A stretch of 41,914 bases of DNA from Betaproteobacteria bacterium SG8_41 (GCA_001303585.1 LJTT01000016.1:1-41914), one strand, 5' to 3'. Positions 7,389 to 16,313 are shown, counted from the first letter of the stretch. Made by a program: numbers and translations. Notes: generated from the letters alone by a model not told the origin.

Positions 7389-9041
7389 ATGGCCGCATCC
7401 CGCACCCAACTGCCTGCATGGCGGGCACTCGAGCAGCACCGTACTGCACTGGCGGACGTTCGCTTGCGCCGGTTGTTCGAAGAGGACCCGCGGCGCTTTG
7501 ACCGTTTATCGGTGGCAGACAGCGGGATTTTGCTGGATTATTCCAAACAGGCCGTCACGCCCGACACCATGCGCCTGCTCCTTGCGCTCGCGCGCGAATG
7601 CGATCTTGAAAACTCGATTCGGCGCCTGTTCTCCGGGGAGCGAGTCAACACGACCGAGAATCGGGCGGCGCTGCATATGGCACTGCGCGCGGCAAAACCG
7701 ATGATGCTCGACGGCAGCGACGTCACACGCGACGTTGCGGCGGTGCTCAGCCAGATGAAGCGCCTGGTCGCGGCCGTGCGCAACGGCCGCGCGCGCGGCG
7801 CGACCGGCCGCAAATTCACCGACATCGTCAATATCGGCATCGGCGGCTCGGACCTCGGCCCGCGGCTCGTGTGCGATGCGCTTGCGCGCGATGCACGAAG
7901 CCCGCTGCGCGCGCATTTCGTCTCGAACGTCGACGGCTCGTCCATCACCTCCGTGCTCCAAGCGCTCTCGCCCGCCACCACGCTTGTCATTGTCGCCTCC
8001 AAGACATTCACCACTGCCGAGACGCTGACAAACGGGCTCACCGCGCGGTCCTGGCTCGAGCGCAAGCTTCGCGGGAAAGCCGCGATTGCCAGACATCTGT
8101 GCGCTGTCAGCAGCGCGCCGGCGCGCGCCGTCGAGTTCGGCGTGCCGGCTGAGCGTGTGTTCAAAATGTGGGATTGGGTAGGCGGCCGCTACTCCTTATG
8201 GTCGGCCGTCGGCCTCCCCATCGCACTGGCGCTGGGCATGGCCCGTTTCGAGGAGTTGCGCGCCGGGGCCCGCGCAATCGACGAGCATTTTGCCGGCGCA
8301 CCGCTTGCGCGCAATCTGCCGGTCCTGCTCGGACTGCTCGAGGTCTGGAACGTAAACTTCCGCGGCGCGGCAACGCGCGCGGTGCTGCCGTACGACGAGC
8401 GCCTGCGCCTGCTGCCGTCGTACCTGCAACAGCTTGAGATGGAATCCTGCGGAAAAAGCGCAACCCTCGACGGCGGCATGGTGGATTACGCTACCGCGCC
8501 CGTCACCTGGGGCACGCCGGGAACCGACGGACAGCATGCCTATTTCCAGATGCTGCACCAGGGCACAGCCCCAGTGCCGGCGGATTTCATCGCGTGCTGT
8601 CGCCCCCACCACCCGCTGCGCCGGCACCATGACATGCTGCTCGCCAACTTCCTGGCGCAGACCGAGGCGCTGGCGCGCGGAATGACCCCGGATGAGGCCG
8701 CCGCCTCGATGCGCGGACAGGGAGTTTCTGAAGCAGAGATCATGCGTCTCCTGCCACACCGGGTGTTCCCGGGGAACCGGCCGACGACCTCGATCCTGCT
8801 CGACGCGCTCAACCCGCGTACGCTCGGCGCGCTGATCGCCCTCTACGAGCACAAGGTCTTCGTGCAAAGCGTCATCTGGAATATTAATGCATTCGACCAA
8901 TGGGGCGTGGAACTGGGCAAGCAGCTGGCAAATCGCATCCTGCCGGAGCTTGAGGGCGCCGCGCCGGTCGCTGGCCACGACGCATCGACCCTTGCATTGA
9001 TACGCCACTACAGGGTCCGCCGCCAGGGCAGAAAAGCGTGA
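7389..9041 (+). CDS. pgi: Glucose-6-phosphate isomerase
   Basis: Interconverts glucose 6-phosphate and fructose 6-phosphate in the cytoplasm. The 550 residues equal the length of the E. coli enzyme. Both family signatures are present: DWVGGRYSLWSAVGLP and FDQWGVELGK. Other conserved blocks are NIGIGGSDLGPRL, ASKTFTTAETLTN and GTPGTDGQHAYFQMLHQGT. The start at 7389 (MAASRTQLPAWRALEQH) aligns with the E. coli N terminus but has no good ribosome-binding site. An upstream in-frame ATG at 7338 would add 17 residues. The tail of the gene runs into a 7-bp periodic array that overlaps the stop codon. Confidence 0.97.
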   Translation: MAASRTQLPAWRALEQHRTALADVRLRRLFEEDPRRFDRLSVADSGILLDYSKQAVTPDTMRLLLALARECDLENSIRRLFSGERVNTTENRAALHMALRAAKPMMLDGSDVTRDVAAVLSQMKRLVAAVRNGRARGATGRKFTDIVNIGIGGSDLGPRLVCDALARDARSPLRAHFVSNVDGSSITSVLQALSPATTLVIVASKTFTTAETLTNGLTARSWLERKLRGKAAIARHLCAVSSAPARAVEFGVPAERVFKMWDWVGGRYSLWSAVGLPIALALGMARFEELRAGARAIDEHFAGAPLARNLPVLLGLLEVWNVNFRGAATRAVLPYDERLRLLPSYLQQLEMESCGKSATLDGGMVDYATAPVTWGTPGTDGQHAYFQMLHQGTAPVPADFIACCRPHHPLRRHHDMLLANFLAQTEALARGMTPDEAAASMRGQGVSEAEIMRLLPHRVFPGNRPTTSILLDALNPRTLGALIALYEHKVFVQSVIWNINAFDQWGVELGKQLANRILPELEGAAPVAGHDASTLALIRHYRVRRQGRKA

Positions 9042-9120
9042 TCGGCGAGCAGTGACTGGTGGTCGGGAAAAACCCATTTTCTTGCGCGCCCTCTTTTCTG
9101 GTCACGCGGGACAGGTCACG
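9038..9120. repeat. Mirrored 7-bp array (GTGAYYG / GGTCACG)
   Basis: GTGATCG, GCGAGCA, GTGACTG and GTGGTCG follow each other at a 7-bp period from 9038 to 9065, starting inside the pgi stop codon. At 9100-9120 GGTCACG, CGGGACA and GGTCACG form the inverted arm. The right arm ends 20 bases before the start of the next gene, so it lies in its 5' leader. Unit identity is weaker here than in the 13-bp arrays. Confidence 0.7.
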
Positions 9121-9140
9121 AGTTTTTAACGGAGGAGAAA

Positions 9141-9347
9141 ATGAACGACGAAACCCTCAACATGAGCATCCGCAAGTTTCTCAAGACGGTTGGCGTGAAT
9201 TCCCAGCTCGCGGTGGAGAAAGCCGTGACCAAGGCAATTGCCGACGGCCGGCTGAAGGGAAACGAGGCCTTCCCCGCGACGATGACGCTGTCCGTGGGGA
9301 AGATCGGCATCGATATCAAATTTGAAGGCGAAATCAGGCTCGAATAA
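9141..9347 (+). CDS. Small conserved protein, DUF6494-like
   Basis: A 68-residue protein beginning MNDETLNMSIRKFLKTVGV and ending in alternating strands (VGKIGIDIKFEGEIRLE). This is the pattern I associate with the DUF6494 family of small proteobacterial proteins; the function is unknown. There is no signal peptide or membrane segment. A near-perfect ribosome-binding site (CGGAGGAGAA at 9129-9138) directly precedes the ATG, which supports real and probably strong translation. The family number is from memory. Confidence 0.8.
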   Translation: MNDETLNMSIRKFLKTVGVNSQLAVEKAVTKAIADGRLKGNEAFPATMTLSVGKIGIDIKFEGEIRLE

Positions 9348-9375
9348 GTGGCAACCCGTCACCCGCCACCGGGGG
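9348..9375. repeat. Short 7-bp periodic remnant (CCCGTCA)
   Basis: GTGGCAA, CCCGTCA, CCCGCCA and CCGGGGG are consecutive 7-mers starting directly after the stop codon of the preceding gene, in a convergent gap. Only two units are clearly alike, so this may be a decayed array. Confidence 0.4.
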
Positions 9376-9401
9376 CTTTTGAGCGCGCGCGATGCGGTCG
9401 C

Positions 9402-9986
9402 TTAGCGGGAGCCGTCGGGCATTGGTCTGAGGACGAGCTGATCGCCGCGCTGGACCATTTCGAGCCGCTTCAGAAAGTTCATCCCGAGTAGCACCAGCCC
9501 CGGATCCATGCCGTCGGATACCAGGGCTCCGACATTCCGCATTTCGATACCGGCGAGCCGCACGCTATCCAGGCGCACCGTATAGCCCCGGGCCGGCCCC
9601 GCAGCCGTCTGCAGCGTCACCGACGGACCGGGCTTGAGGCGCAGCGCACGCGCCAGCGGCGTCGAGAGCGCCACCTGGGTTGCACCCGTGTCGAGCAGGA
9701 ACGTCACACGTTCCCCGTTGATCTCCCCGTCGGCGACGTACTGCCCCGCGCGGTTGCGCTGCAGAACGACTTCGCCGGTCGGCGCACTGACCAAAACTCG
9801 ATTCGGATTGGACTGGCGCTCGCTCCAGCCGTGATACACCCAGAACACGATGCCGATGATGATGAGCCAGCCGATGACCAGCATCACCGCGCCGCCGCTG
9901 GCGCGGCTCAATGCGGAATGCGGAATGATGAATGCGGAATTGTGTACCGAACGGCCTGTTTTCTTGGTTACAAATTCATCCTTCAT
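9402..9986 (-). CDS. Membrane-anchored retropepsin-like aspartic protease (clan AA)
   Basis: A 194-residue protein with an N-terminal transmembrane helix (about residues 35-52) and a soluble retropepsin-like domain. The catalytic motif is [12 protein letters not shown] (Asp99-Thr-Gly-Ala), followed by a hydrophobic GMNFLKRLE strand typical of TIGR02281-type clan AA proteases. The ATG at 9986 overlaps the TGA of orn (ATGA), suggesting coupling. Residues 16-27 ([12 protein letters not shown]) are encoded by a 7-bp tandem repeat array and look inserted. A start at Met35 (9884), just before the helix, would remove them and give a more usual protein. Proteolytic activity and substrate are unknown. 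Confidence 0.82.
   Translation of the reverse strand: MKDEFVTKKTGRSVHNSAFIIPHSALSRASGGAVMLVIGWLIIIGIVFWVYHGWSERQSNPNRVLVSAPTGEVVLQRNRAGQYVADGEINGERVTFLLDTGATQVALSTPLARALRLKPGPSVTLQTAAGPARGYTVRLDSVRLAGIEMRNVGALVSDGMDPGLVLLGMNFLKRLEMVQRGDQLVLRPMPDGSR
9910..9944. repeat. 7-bp array (AATGCGG) at the protease gene start
   Basis: Five 7-bp units, AATGCGG, AATGCGG, AATGATG, AATGCGG and AATTGTG, run without a gap. They fall in the reading frame of the protease between its possible starts at 9986 and 9884. A weak opposite arm (TTCAT at 9975 and 9982, 7 bp apart) lies on the other side. Confidence 0.85.
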
Positions 9987-10528
9987 AATTTGAGCAGGTG
10001 TTCGCGGTAATACTTGAGCTCTCCGATCGACTCGTAGATGTCGGCAAGCGCTTCGTGCTTGCCATGCTTGGTCAGCCCGGCCATGATGTCCGGCTTCCAG
10101 CGCTTCGCCAGCTCCTTCAGCGTGCTGACGTCCAGATTGCGATAAAGAAAGTGGGCTTCCAGTCGCGGCATGTAGCGTGAAAGAAAGCGCCGGTCCTGGT
10201 GCACCGAGTTGCCGCACATCGGCGAGACGTTGGGCGGCACGTGCTGCATGAGAAAATCAACCAGCTGCGCCTCGGCCTCGGCGTCGGACAGAGCCGAGGC
10301 CTTTACGCGCTCGATCAGGCCCGAGCGCGCGTGCGTGGACTTGTTCCACTCGTCCATCGCATCCAGCACCGCGGCCGACTGGTGGACCACGAGGACCGGC
10401 GCCTCGGCCACCGTCTCGAGCTGCGGGTTCGTTACCACGAGCGCGACCTCCAGGATGCGGTCGATTTCGGGATTAAGCCCGCTCATCTCCATGTCGATCC
10501 AGATGAGGTTGTTGGGGTCTTGTGCCAT
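9983..10528 (-). CDS. orn: Oligoribonuclease
   Basis: A 3'-5' exoribonuclease of the DEDDh family that degrades 2-5 nt RNAs and pGpG, the last step of c-di-GMP turnover. The protein has 181 residues. Asp12 and Glu14 lie in [36 protein letters not shown] and the final [10 protein letters not shown] (catalytic His and Asp) complete the active site. I chose the ATG at 10528 (MAQDPNNL) because GGAG lies 10 bases upstream; an ATG at 10549 is possible but unlikely. It is divergent from the M48 protease gene and is translationally coupled to the aspartic protease downstream. Confidence 0.97.
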   Translation of the reverse strand: MAQDPNNLIWIDMEMSGLNPEIDRILEVALVVTNPQLETVAEAPVLVVHQSAAVLDAMDEWNKSTHARSGLIERVKASALSDAEAEAQLVDFLMQHVPPNVSPMCGNSVHQDRRFLSRYMPRLEAHFLYRNLDVSTLKELAKRWKPDIMAGLTKHGKHEALADIYESIGELKYYREHLLKL

Positions 10529-10644
10529 AATTCGTGCTCCAGCGGCCACGGCGCGTCATTCAGCGCTATTTCCGGCCGGCGCTGGAATTTTTCGGTGCCT
10601 ATTTTGTCACAGATTGTGCAGTGCCGTTGGGTTAACCTCACGCC

Positions 10645-11883
10645 ATGACCACCTTTGGGATCGTATTTCTTGCGGCGGTCGCGCTCACCACCGCGACGCG
10701 TCTGTGGCTTGAGTGGCGACACCTCAAACACGTCATGGCATGTCGCGAGAGCGTGCCCGCGGAATTCTCTGAGCGGATCACATTGTCCGCCCACCAGAAG
10801 GCAGCCGACTACACGTGCGCGAAGACACGGCTGCGCATGGTCAGCATTGCGGTCGATGCCGCGATCGTTCTCACGCTCACGTTTGGTGGCTTGCTTCAGT
10901 TGTTGCACAACATTTCCGCGGCCTGGACGGCCCAGGGAATCGTCGGCGGTCTGCTGCTGATTACGCTCCTCATGGTCTTGCTGACCGTGATCGAGACGCC
11001 GTTCAACTACTACCGGGCGTTCACGATCGAAGAGCGCTTTGGATTCAACCGGATGACGCGCGCCCTTTTCTTCGCTGACATGGCAAAGAGCGCGCTGCTG
11101 GCCGCGCTTTTCGGACTGCCACTCGCAGCGGTCGTATTGTGGCTAATGGAGCGTGCCGGAGCCTACTGGTGGATCCACGTCTGGATCATCTGGGTCGTAT
11201 TCAACATGATCGTGCTCATGATTTATCCAACGTGGATCGCGCCACTGTTCAACAAGTTCTCGCCGATGCAGGACCCGGAGATCCGGGATCGCGTCGAGCA
11301 ACTGCTTGCGCGTTGCGGCTTCAAGGTGAAGGGGCTGGTCGTCATGGATGGCTCTCGCCGCAGCGCGCATGGCAATGCCTATTTCACGGGTTTCGGGGCG
11401 GCCAAGCGCATCGTTTTTTTCGATACCCTGCTGGCCGCCCTCGATCCTCCTGAGGTCGAGGCGGTTCTGGCACACGAGCTCGGGCATTTCAAGCTGCGAC
11501 ACGTGCTCAAGCGCATGATCTGGCTGTTCCTCACCAGCCTGGCTTTTCTCGCCGTGCTGGGCTATGTCATCCAGGAAGCATGGTTCTACAGCGGGCTCAA
11601 CGTGTCGACTCCTTCTACCGCACTTGCGTTGATCCTGTTCTTCATCGTCGTGCCCTATTTCTCCTTTGCGCTGCAACCGCTGGCCGCGATGTACTCGCGC
11701 AAACACGAATTCGAGGCCGATCAGTACGCCATCGAAAAAGCGTCCGCGCGGGATCTCGTTGCCGCGCTGGTCAAGCTCTACAAGGACAACGCCTCGACCC
11801 TGACGCCGGATCCCTTGCATTCCGCGTTCTACGATTCCCATCCGCCCGCCGTCGCACGGATCGCACGGCTGCAAAAAGCGTAA
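10645..11883 (+). CDS. M48 family metallopeptidase, Ste24/CAAX-protease type
   Basis: A 412-residue integral membrane zinc protease. The zinc motif HELGH is at residues 277-281 (HELGHFKLRH), and the third ligand is expected in SRKHEFEADQYA (Glu355). The N-terminal half has several transmembrane helices (about residues 70-115 and 150-195), then a pair at about 290-345 after the zinc motif, as in Ste24. Bacterial homologues are thought to act in membrane-protein quality control, since prenylated substrates are absent. Its position between orn and the pterin dehydratase recurs, as I recall, in betaproteobacteria. Confidence 0.94.
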   Translation: MTTFGIVFLAAVALTTATRLWLEWRHLKHVMACRESVPAEFSERITLSAHQKAADYTCAKTRLRMVSIAVDAAIVLTLTFGGLLQLLHNISAAWTAQGIVGGLLLITLLMVLLTVIETPFNYYRAFTIEERFGFNRMTRALFFADMAKSALLAALFGLPLAAVVLWLMERAGAYWWIHVWIIWVVFNMIVLMIYPTWIAPLFNKFSPMQDPEIRDRVEQLLARCGFKVKGLVVMDGSRRSAHGNAYFTGFGAAKRIVFFDTLLAALDPPEVEAVLAHELGHFKLRHVLKRMIWLFLTSLAFLAVLGYVIQEAWFYSGLNVSTPSTALALILFFIVVPYFSFALQPLAAMYSRKHEFEADQYAIEKASARDLVAALVKLYKDNASTLTPDPLHSAFYDSHPPAVARIARLQKA

Positions 11884-11947
11884 GCCGTAGTCGGTCTACG
11901 GTGTATGGGGCGCTTCTTGGAACAATCGAACCCCATTTTCCGCTTAC
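11880..11947. repeat. Nested inverted repeats behind the M48 protease gene
   Basis: GTAAGC (11880-11885) is complementary to GCTTAC (11942-11947), ATGGGG (11905-11910) to CCCCAT (11931-11936), and CCGTAG / CTACGG forms a small internal hairpin (11885-11901). Together they would fold into a branched structure between two co-directional genes, possibly a terminator. Confidence 0.6.
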
Positions 11948-11968
11948 CACTTGTAAAGTGAGCCTCCC

Positions 11969-12310
11969 ATGACCCAGACCGCTTCCGATCTCGCTGCGAA
12001 AAAGTGCAAGGCGTGTGAAGGCGGGGTCGCTCCGCTAACTGAAGCCGAGGTCCGCGCTCTGCTGAAGCAGCTCGAGGGCTGGGAATTCATTGATGGCCGG
12101 ATCGCGAAGAGCTATACCTTCAAGAACTATTATCACACCCTGGCCTTTGTCAACGCGACAGCGTGGGTCTCGCACCTCGAGGACCACCATCCCGATATCA
12201 GCCTGGGCTACAACCGGTGCCGCGTCGAGTACGTCACCCACGCGATAAATGGTCTCTCGGAGAACGACTTCATCTGCGCCGCCAAGCTCGACAAGCTGTT
12301 TGGGCTGTAG
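11969..12310 (+). CDS. phhB: Pterin-4a-carbinolamine dehydratase
   Basis: A 113-residue protein of the PCD/DCoH family, which dehydrates 4a-hydroxytetrahydrobiopterin so that the cofactor of phenylalanine hydroxylase can be recycled. The signature EDHHPDISLGYNRCRVEY is at residues 71-88, with the active-site His73 and His74, and THAINGLSENDFICAAKLD follows. No phenylalanine hydroxylase gene is visible here, and many bacteria keep this protein without one (a role in Moco metabolism has been proposed). Residues 13-16 (CKAC) form a small cysteine pair before the domain. Confidence 0.94.
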   Translation: MTQTASDLAAKKCKACEGGVAPLTEAEVRALLKQLEGWEFIDGRIAKSYTFKNYYHTLAFVNATAWVSHLEDHHPDISLGYNRCRVEYVTHAINGLSENDFICAAKLDKLFGL

Positions 12311-12452
12311 CTGCCTGCCGTGCGACGCGGGTGGCCGGGGAACTAAAACAATGGGAAGCAGCGATTAACGTGGCGCGCCGATTTTTTCTCTGGGTATTTA
12401 CGACCCGTCCTTCTTTTGCATCGCGACGCACTCTACTGCCACCTGATTTCTG

Positions 12453-13349
12453 ATGCCGCCCGGCAAGAAGAAGGCCTCTCTCGCCCTGCTCGACGGACAG
12501 ATTGTCGCGAGCTTCGGCCGCCGTTACCTGGTCGAGTTGCAGGACGGCACGACGCTCGATTGCGTGACGCGGGGACGGCGCGGCGCCCTCGCGTGCGGCG
12601 ACCGAGTCGGCGTCGCTCGAAGCGGCCCTGGCCAGGGCGTGATCGAGAAACTCGGGGCGCGCGATACGTTGCTCTACCGCTCGGACCGTGTGCGCCAGAA
12701 ACTGATCGCAGCAAACGTCACGCAAATCGTCGTCGTGGTGGCGCCCGTCCCAACCTTTCACGAGGATCTGATCAACCGCTGTCTCGCCGCTGCAGAGCAC
12801 GGCGGCATGTCGAGCCTCATCGTCTTGAACAAGATGGACTTGCCCCAGGCGAAACGCGCACTAAAGTCGCTCGCGCTCTATGAGCAGCTCGGCTACCGGA
12901 TCGTGGCACTTTCGGCGAAGCGCGATGTAAGCCAGCTGCTGGCGTTCCTCCGCGGCGAGACGAGTGCGCTGGTCGGCCAGTCGGGCATGGGCAAATCGAC
13001 GATCGTCAATGCGTTGGCCCCAGAGGCGGCGGTGCGTATCGCTGAGATATCCGCCGCGCTCGATTCCGGCCGCCACACCACTACGCACGCGCGGCTCTAT
13101 CATCTCGGCCACGATACGCACATCATCGATTCGCCCGGCCTGCAGGAGTTTGGGCTGCACCACCTCGACATGGGAGAGCTTGCCGACGCTTTTGTCGAGT
13201 TTCGGCCCTGGCTTGGGCGCTGCCGCTTCCGAGACTGCCACCACATGAGCGAGCCCGGCTGTGCGCTCACGGCGGCTTGCGTGGCGGGAAAGATCAGCGA
13301 ACGGCGGCTCGAGTCCTACCGCCAACTGCTTCGCGAACGGGCGTCCTAA
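12453..13349 (+). CDS. rsgA: Ribosome biogenesis GTPase RsgA
   Basis: A circularly permuted GTPase that acts in late maturation of the 30S subunit. The 298 residues show an OB-fold N-terminal domain, then G4 NKMD at 126-129, G5-like ALSAKRD, G1 GQSGMGKST at 175-183 and G3 DSPG at 226-229. That is the permuted order typical of the family. The C-terminal zinc finger uses Cys257, Cys262, His264 and Cys270. The translation start lacks a strong ribosome-binding site. A mirrored 13-bp array begins almost at the stop codon. Confidence 0.97.
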   Translation: MPPGKKKASLALLDGQIVASFGRRYLVELQDGTTLDCVTRGRRGALACGDRVGVARSGPGQGVIEKLGARDTLLYRSDRVRQKLIAANVTQIVVVVAPVPTFHEDLINRCLAAAEHGGMSSLIVLNKMDLPQAKRALKSLALYEQLGYRIVALSAKRDVSQLLAFLRGETSALVGQSGMGKSTIVNALAPEAAVRIAEISAALDSGRHTTTHARLYHLGHDTHIIDSPGLQEFGLHHLDMGELADAFVEFRPWLGRCRFRDCHHMSEPGCALTAACVAGKISERRLESYRQLLRERAS

Positions 13350-13351
13350 AC

Positions 13352-13447
13352 AGCGATGAATACTGGTGACGAATGATGGTGATGAAAAATGGTGAGAGGA
13401 CGCTTGGTTTGTCCCATCACCAGTACTCATCACCATGTCTCATCAAT
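13352..13447. repeat. Mirrored 13-bp array, second copy (GGTGATGA / TCACC)
   Basis: A degenerate unit at 13352 (AGCGATGA) and GGTGA at 13365, 13378 and 13391 keep an exact 13-bp period. The inverted arm has TCACC at 13417 and 13430 and a degenerate TCAAT at 13443, again 13 bp apart. The unit resembles that of the array at 5280-5365 (GGTGATGARTACT). It too lies between convergent genes. Confidence 0.93.
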
Positions 13448-13451
13448 ATTT

Positions 13452-14372
13452 CTAGCCCAGAGCGTGGGCCACGCTGACGACGAGTATGACGAACATCCAG
13501 AGCACGAGCGCGCGCCAGATGAGGCCCACCGCCGACTGCATGTGATCAACGTCCGCTTCCGCGCCTGTGCCGAGCTCGGGGCGCCGCTCCACTCCGCCGT
13601 CAACATGAAGCGCGCTGCCTAGCCGTACACCAAGTGCCCCGGCTCCGCTCGCCAGAATGATCCCGTCCGCTTGCCGGCTCCAGGTGTGCGCCTGCATGCG
13701 CCAGCAGTATGCTGCATCCTCGAAGTTACCGACCACGGTAAGGCTTGCAGCCGTCAGCCGCGCCGGCACCCAGTCGATCCAGTGGAAGGCTTGCGTAGCG
13801 AAGCGGCCGAACGCGCCGGACTCGCCATCGCTGCGACGACCCCACTTCTCTTCGAGCATTGCGGCGAGCCGGTAGAGCACGGCACCAGCTGGGCCGAGCA
13901 CAACGAACCATGCCATTATCCCGAAGACTTGACGGTGAGACACCAACAAACCCTGTTCGATTGCAACGCGGGCGACTTCGGTAGCACGGTATTCGCCAGC
14001 GCTCCGGCCGCACCATTTACCGAGCCAATCGCCCGCCAGCGAAACATCGGCCGCCCGGAGTGCCTGCTCGATCTCGGTGTAGTGAGTGCTGAACCGGCGG
14101 AACCCCATCGTGAGATAGAGGACTGCGACACCCCATAGCAACCCGAGCAGCGCGCTCAGCGCGTGCAGCGCTTGAAAGATCAGCGCTGTGACGGCGACCG
14201 CGGAGCCGGCAAACACGATCCAGGCGACCACGCCATGACGGTATTCGCCAGCATTGAAGTAGCGTTCGACGGCCGCCAAGTACCGGGCAAGCCATTCATC
14301 GGCGCGATTGCCCTCAGGCAGTGGCCGAACCTGCTCCAGCAAGAGCGCCGCCAACAAGGCCAGGAATTTCAT
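13452..14372 (-). CDS. CobD/CbiB-family (AmpE-like) membrane protein
   Basis: A 306-residue membrane protein starting MKFLALLAALLLEQVRPLP, the start typical of the betaproteobacterial CobD/CbiB family branch that resembles AmpE. Helices are at about residues 45-95, 155-180 and at the C terminus (about 285-304). FHWIDWVPARLTAASLTVVGNF matches the conserved CobD/CbiB block. True CobD makes adenosylcobinamide phosphate, but no cobalamin genes are nearby and this branch is usually of unknown function. I would not infer cobalamin synthesis from it. Confidence 0.83.
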   Translation of the reverse strand: MKFLALLAALLLEQVRPLPEGNRADEWLARYLAAVERYFNAGEYRHGVVAWIVFAGSAVAVTALIFQALHALSALLGLLWGVAVLYLTMGFRRFSTHYTEIEQALRAADVSLAGDWLGKWCGRSAGEYRATEVARVAIEQGLLVSHRQVFGIMAWFVVLGPAGAVLYRLAAMLEEKWGRRSDGESGAFGRFATQAFHWIDWVPARLTAASLTVVGNFEDAAYCWRMQAHTWSRQADGIILASGAGALGVRLGSALHVDGGVERRPELGTGAEADVDHMQSAVGLIWRALVLWMFVILVVSVAHALG

Positions 14373-14484
14373 GATGCGCGACCGGTGGTGCGTGTTCGTA
14401 TATGCGCGGCCAACACCCTGTGACCGCTTAAACGAACCAGCAAAGCTTTCTGCAAGTTACGCTTCATCAGTCATGTGCCGCCGG

Positions 14485-15009
14485 TCAGGATTTTTCAGTC
14501 ACGCCTTCGGGATAGGTGATCTCGGCGATCTCGACCTGCGCGTCCCCGGCAGGGCGGCGCCAGACCACCGTGTCCCCGACTCGTGAGCCCATCATCGCTT
14601 TTGCCAGCGGGGAGGCCCAGCTGATCTTGCCCGCGGCGACGTCCGCCTCGTCGTCGCCGACGATACTGAAGCGGTGCGTCCTGTTTTCCTCGTCGATGAT
14701 CTTCACCTCGGCACCGAAATGAACCTCTTCCCGCGGCTGCCCGCGCGTATCCACGACAATGGCGCGTTCCAGTTGCGCGTTGAAGTAACGCTGGTCACGC
14801 TCGACCTCGCGCAGCTTCTGCTTGGCCTCAGAGTCCTCGGCAGATTGACTCGACAGCTGCTCGTGCTTCTCGTGCAGTTCCCGGACCCGTGCCTGGAGCC
14901 GCTCCAGCCCCAAGGGCGTCACGTAGTTCGGGTGCGAGGCGAGCGGACGCTCGGGCAGCTCGCCCGCAACCATATCTTCATCGCTGTCTTTGACAAAAGC
15001 CCTGCTCAC
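14485..15009 (-). CDS. greB: Transcription elongation factor GreB
   Basis: Stimulates cleavage of backtracked RNA in stalled RNA polymerase. The 174-residue product shows the N-terminal coiled-coil (about residues 30-85; ...HEKHEQLSSQSAEDSEAKQKL) and the C-terminal FKBP-like domain (VHFGAEVKIIDEE, ISWASPLAKAMMGSRVGD). I place the start at GTG 15009 (VSRAFVKDSDED) because GreB proteins begin SRAFVKE and AGGTGAT lies just upstream; the first in-frame ATG upstream would add 35 unrelated residues. ELPERPLASHPNYVTPLGLERL is the usual GreB-type N-terminal block. Confidence 0.95.
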   Translation of the reverse strand: MSRAFVKDSDEDMVAGELPERPLASHPNYVTPLGLERLQARVRELHEKHEQLSSQSAEDSEAKQKLREVERDQRYFNAQLERAIVVDTRGQPREEVHFGAEVKIIDEENRTHRFSIVGDDEADVAAGKISWASPLAKAMMGSRVGDTVVWRRPAGDAQVEIAEITYPEGVTEKS

Positions 15010-15145
15010 GCGATCACCTGAATACGAGGGGATAGAGCCGAATCCACCAAATGCCCGATCGACACCTGGCGCAACTCGGCGGATCTGCCGGGAGCGGCAC
15101 GTCCCGGTCAACACTACTTATACCGGCGAACGCCGCCCAAGGCAA

Positions 15146-16303
15146 CTAGAGACCGGAGTCTTGCCAGCCCAGAAACGCGGCCAAATCCTCCTCGCGGCGC
15201 ATCGTATCCTCGTAGCCGAGCCGGATCAGCGCCCGGCAGTACGATTTCTCGAACAACAGGTATGACAGCAGGTTCGCGCCGCTGCGCCTCACCGCGCCGA
15301 CAGATTGGAGCAGGATACGGATCGTTCGGGGCAGCTCATGAGCGTTGGCCAACGCGATCCGCTCGAGCTCCTCGCTGGGGGCAAGCATCCGGAAATCGAC
15401 GTGATGCAGCGGATAGCGGTTCTTCTCCAGCACTTCGGGCGGGACCAGCGCGATGGTGCGGTTGATGCGCTGCATCCGCTCCAGGTCCACTTCGAGGCTG
15501 TCGAGAAAAATGCTGTTGAGCGCGTGCCCCGCGATCTGCGCGAGCGAGGGAAAAGTCTCGCTCTTCACCCGCTCCTGGCTCGGAGGCGGCTCGCGACCCG
15601 TGCCGATCACCAGCAGCCGGTCCGCCCCCAGGTGCAACGCCGGGCTCACCGGCGCAATCTGGCGCATGGAGCCATCGCCGAAGTACTCCCGGTGTATGTG
15701 CACGGGCGGAAAAATGAACGGCAGCGCGCTCGAGGCGAGCAGATGCTCCAGCGTGATGGTCATCGGCACGCCGATGCGGCGCGCGCGCTGCCATGACTGC
15801 AACCCGGGTTTGCCCTGGAAGAAAGTCACCGACTGCCCGGAAGAATACCCGGAGCACGTCACACTCAATGCCGCAAGGTGCCCGGCATCAATACTGCGCT
15901 CGATAGCCGAAAAGTCGAGATAACGCCGGAGCAGCTCGACAAGCGGCGAATTGTCGAGCAGCGACACCGGGCGGCGCGAGAACGCCCCGCCGGTAGCGAC
16001 ACCCAGGATCCAGCGTGCGCTGTTGTAGAAGGCGCCCCAAGGGTCGGCGCGGTAGACCTGGCGCACCTGGAAATGCTTCCAAACGACCATCAGTCGACGC
16101 ACCGCACGGCGAAAATCGGCTGCATCGGCGGCCAGCGCAGCCGCGTTGATGGCGCCGGCCGATGTTCCACAGATGATCGCAAAGGGATTGCTGGCGCCGT
16201 CCGGAATGATCTCCGCCAGCCCCCGCAGCACGCCAACCTGATAGGCAGCGCGAGCACCCCCGCCCGTCAGGATAAGAGCGACTTTCGGCCGTGTGCTCGG
16301 CAT
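15146..16303 (-). CDS. Patatin-like phospholipase
   Basis: A 385-residue patatin-family lipid acyl hydrolase. The oxyanion-hole motif GGGARAA is at 14-20, the nucleophile motif GTSAG at 46-50 (Ser48) and the catalytic Asp210 in GDGSMRQ, giving the Ser-Asp dyad. There is no obvious signal peptide or membrane helix, so the enzyme is probably cytoplasmic or peripheral. The C-terminal third (about residues 300-385) is outside the patatin core. It begins 10 bases behind the stop of the Nudix gene, so the two are probably co-transcribed. Substrate is unknown. Confidence 0.93.
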   Translation of the reverse strand: MPSTRPKVALILTGGGARAAYQVGVLRGLAEIIPDGASNPFAIICGTSAGAINAAALAADAADFRRAVRRLMVVWKHFQVRQVYRADPWGAFYNSARWILGVATGGAFSRRPVSLLDNSPLVELLRRYLDFSAIERSIDAGHLAALSVTCSGYSSGQSVTFFQGKPGLQSWQRARRIGVPMTITLEHLLASSALPFIFPPVHIHREYFGDGSMRQIAPVSPALHLGADRLLVIGTGREPPPSQERVKSETFPSLAQIAGHALNSIFLDSLEVDLERMQRINRTIALVPPEVLEKNRYPLHHVDFRMLAPSEELERIALANAHELPRTIRILLQSVGAVRRSGANLLSYLLFEKSYCRALIRLGYEDTMRREEDLAAFLGWQDSGL

Positions 16304-16313
16304 TCGAGAACGC

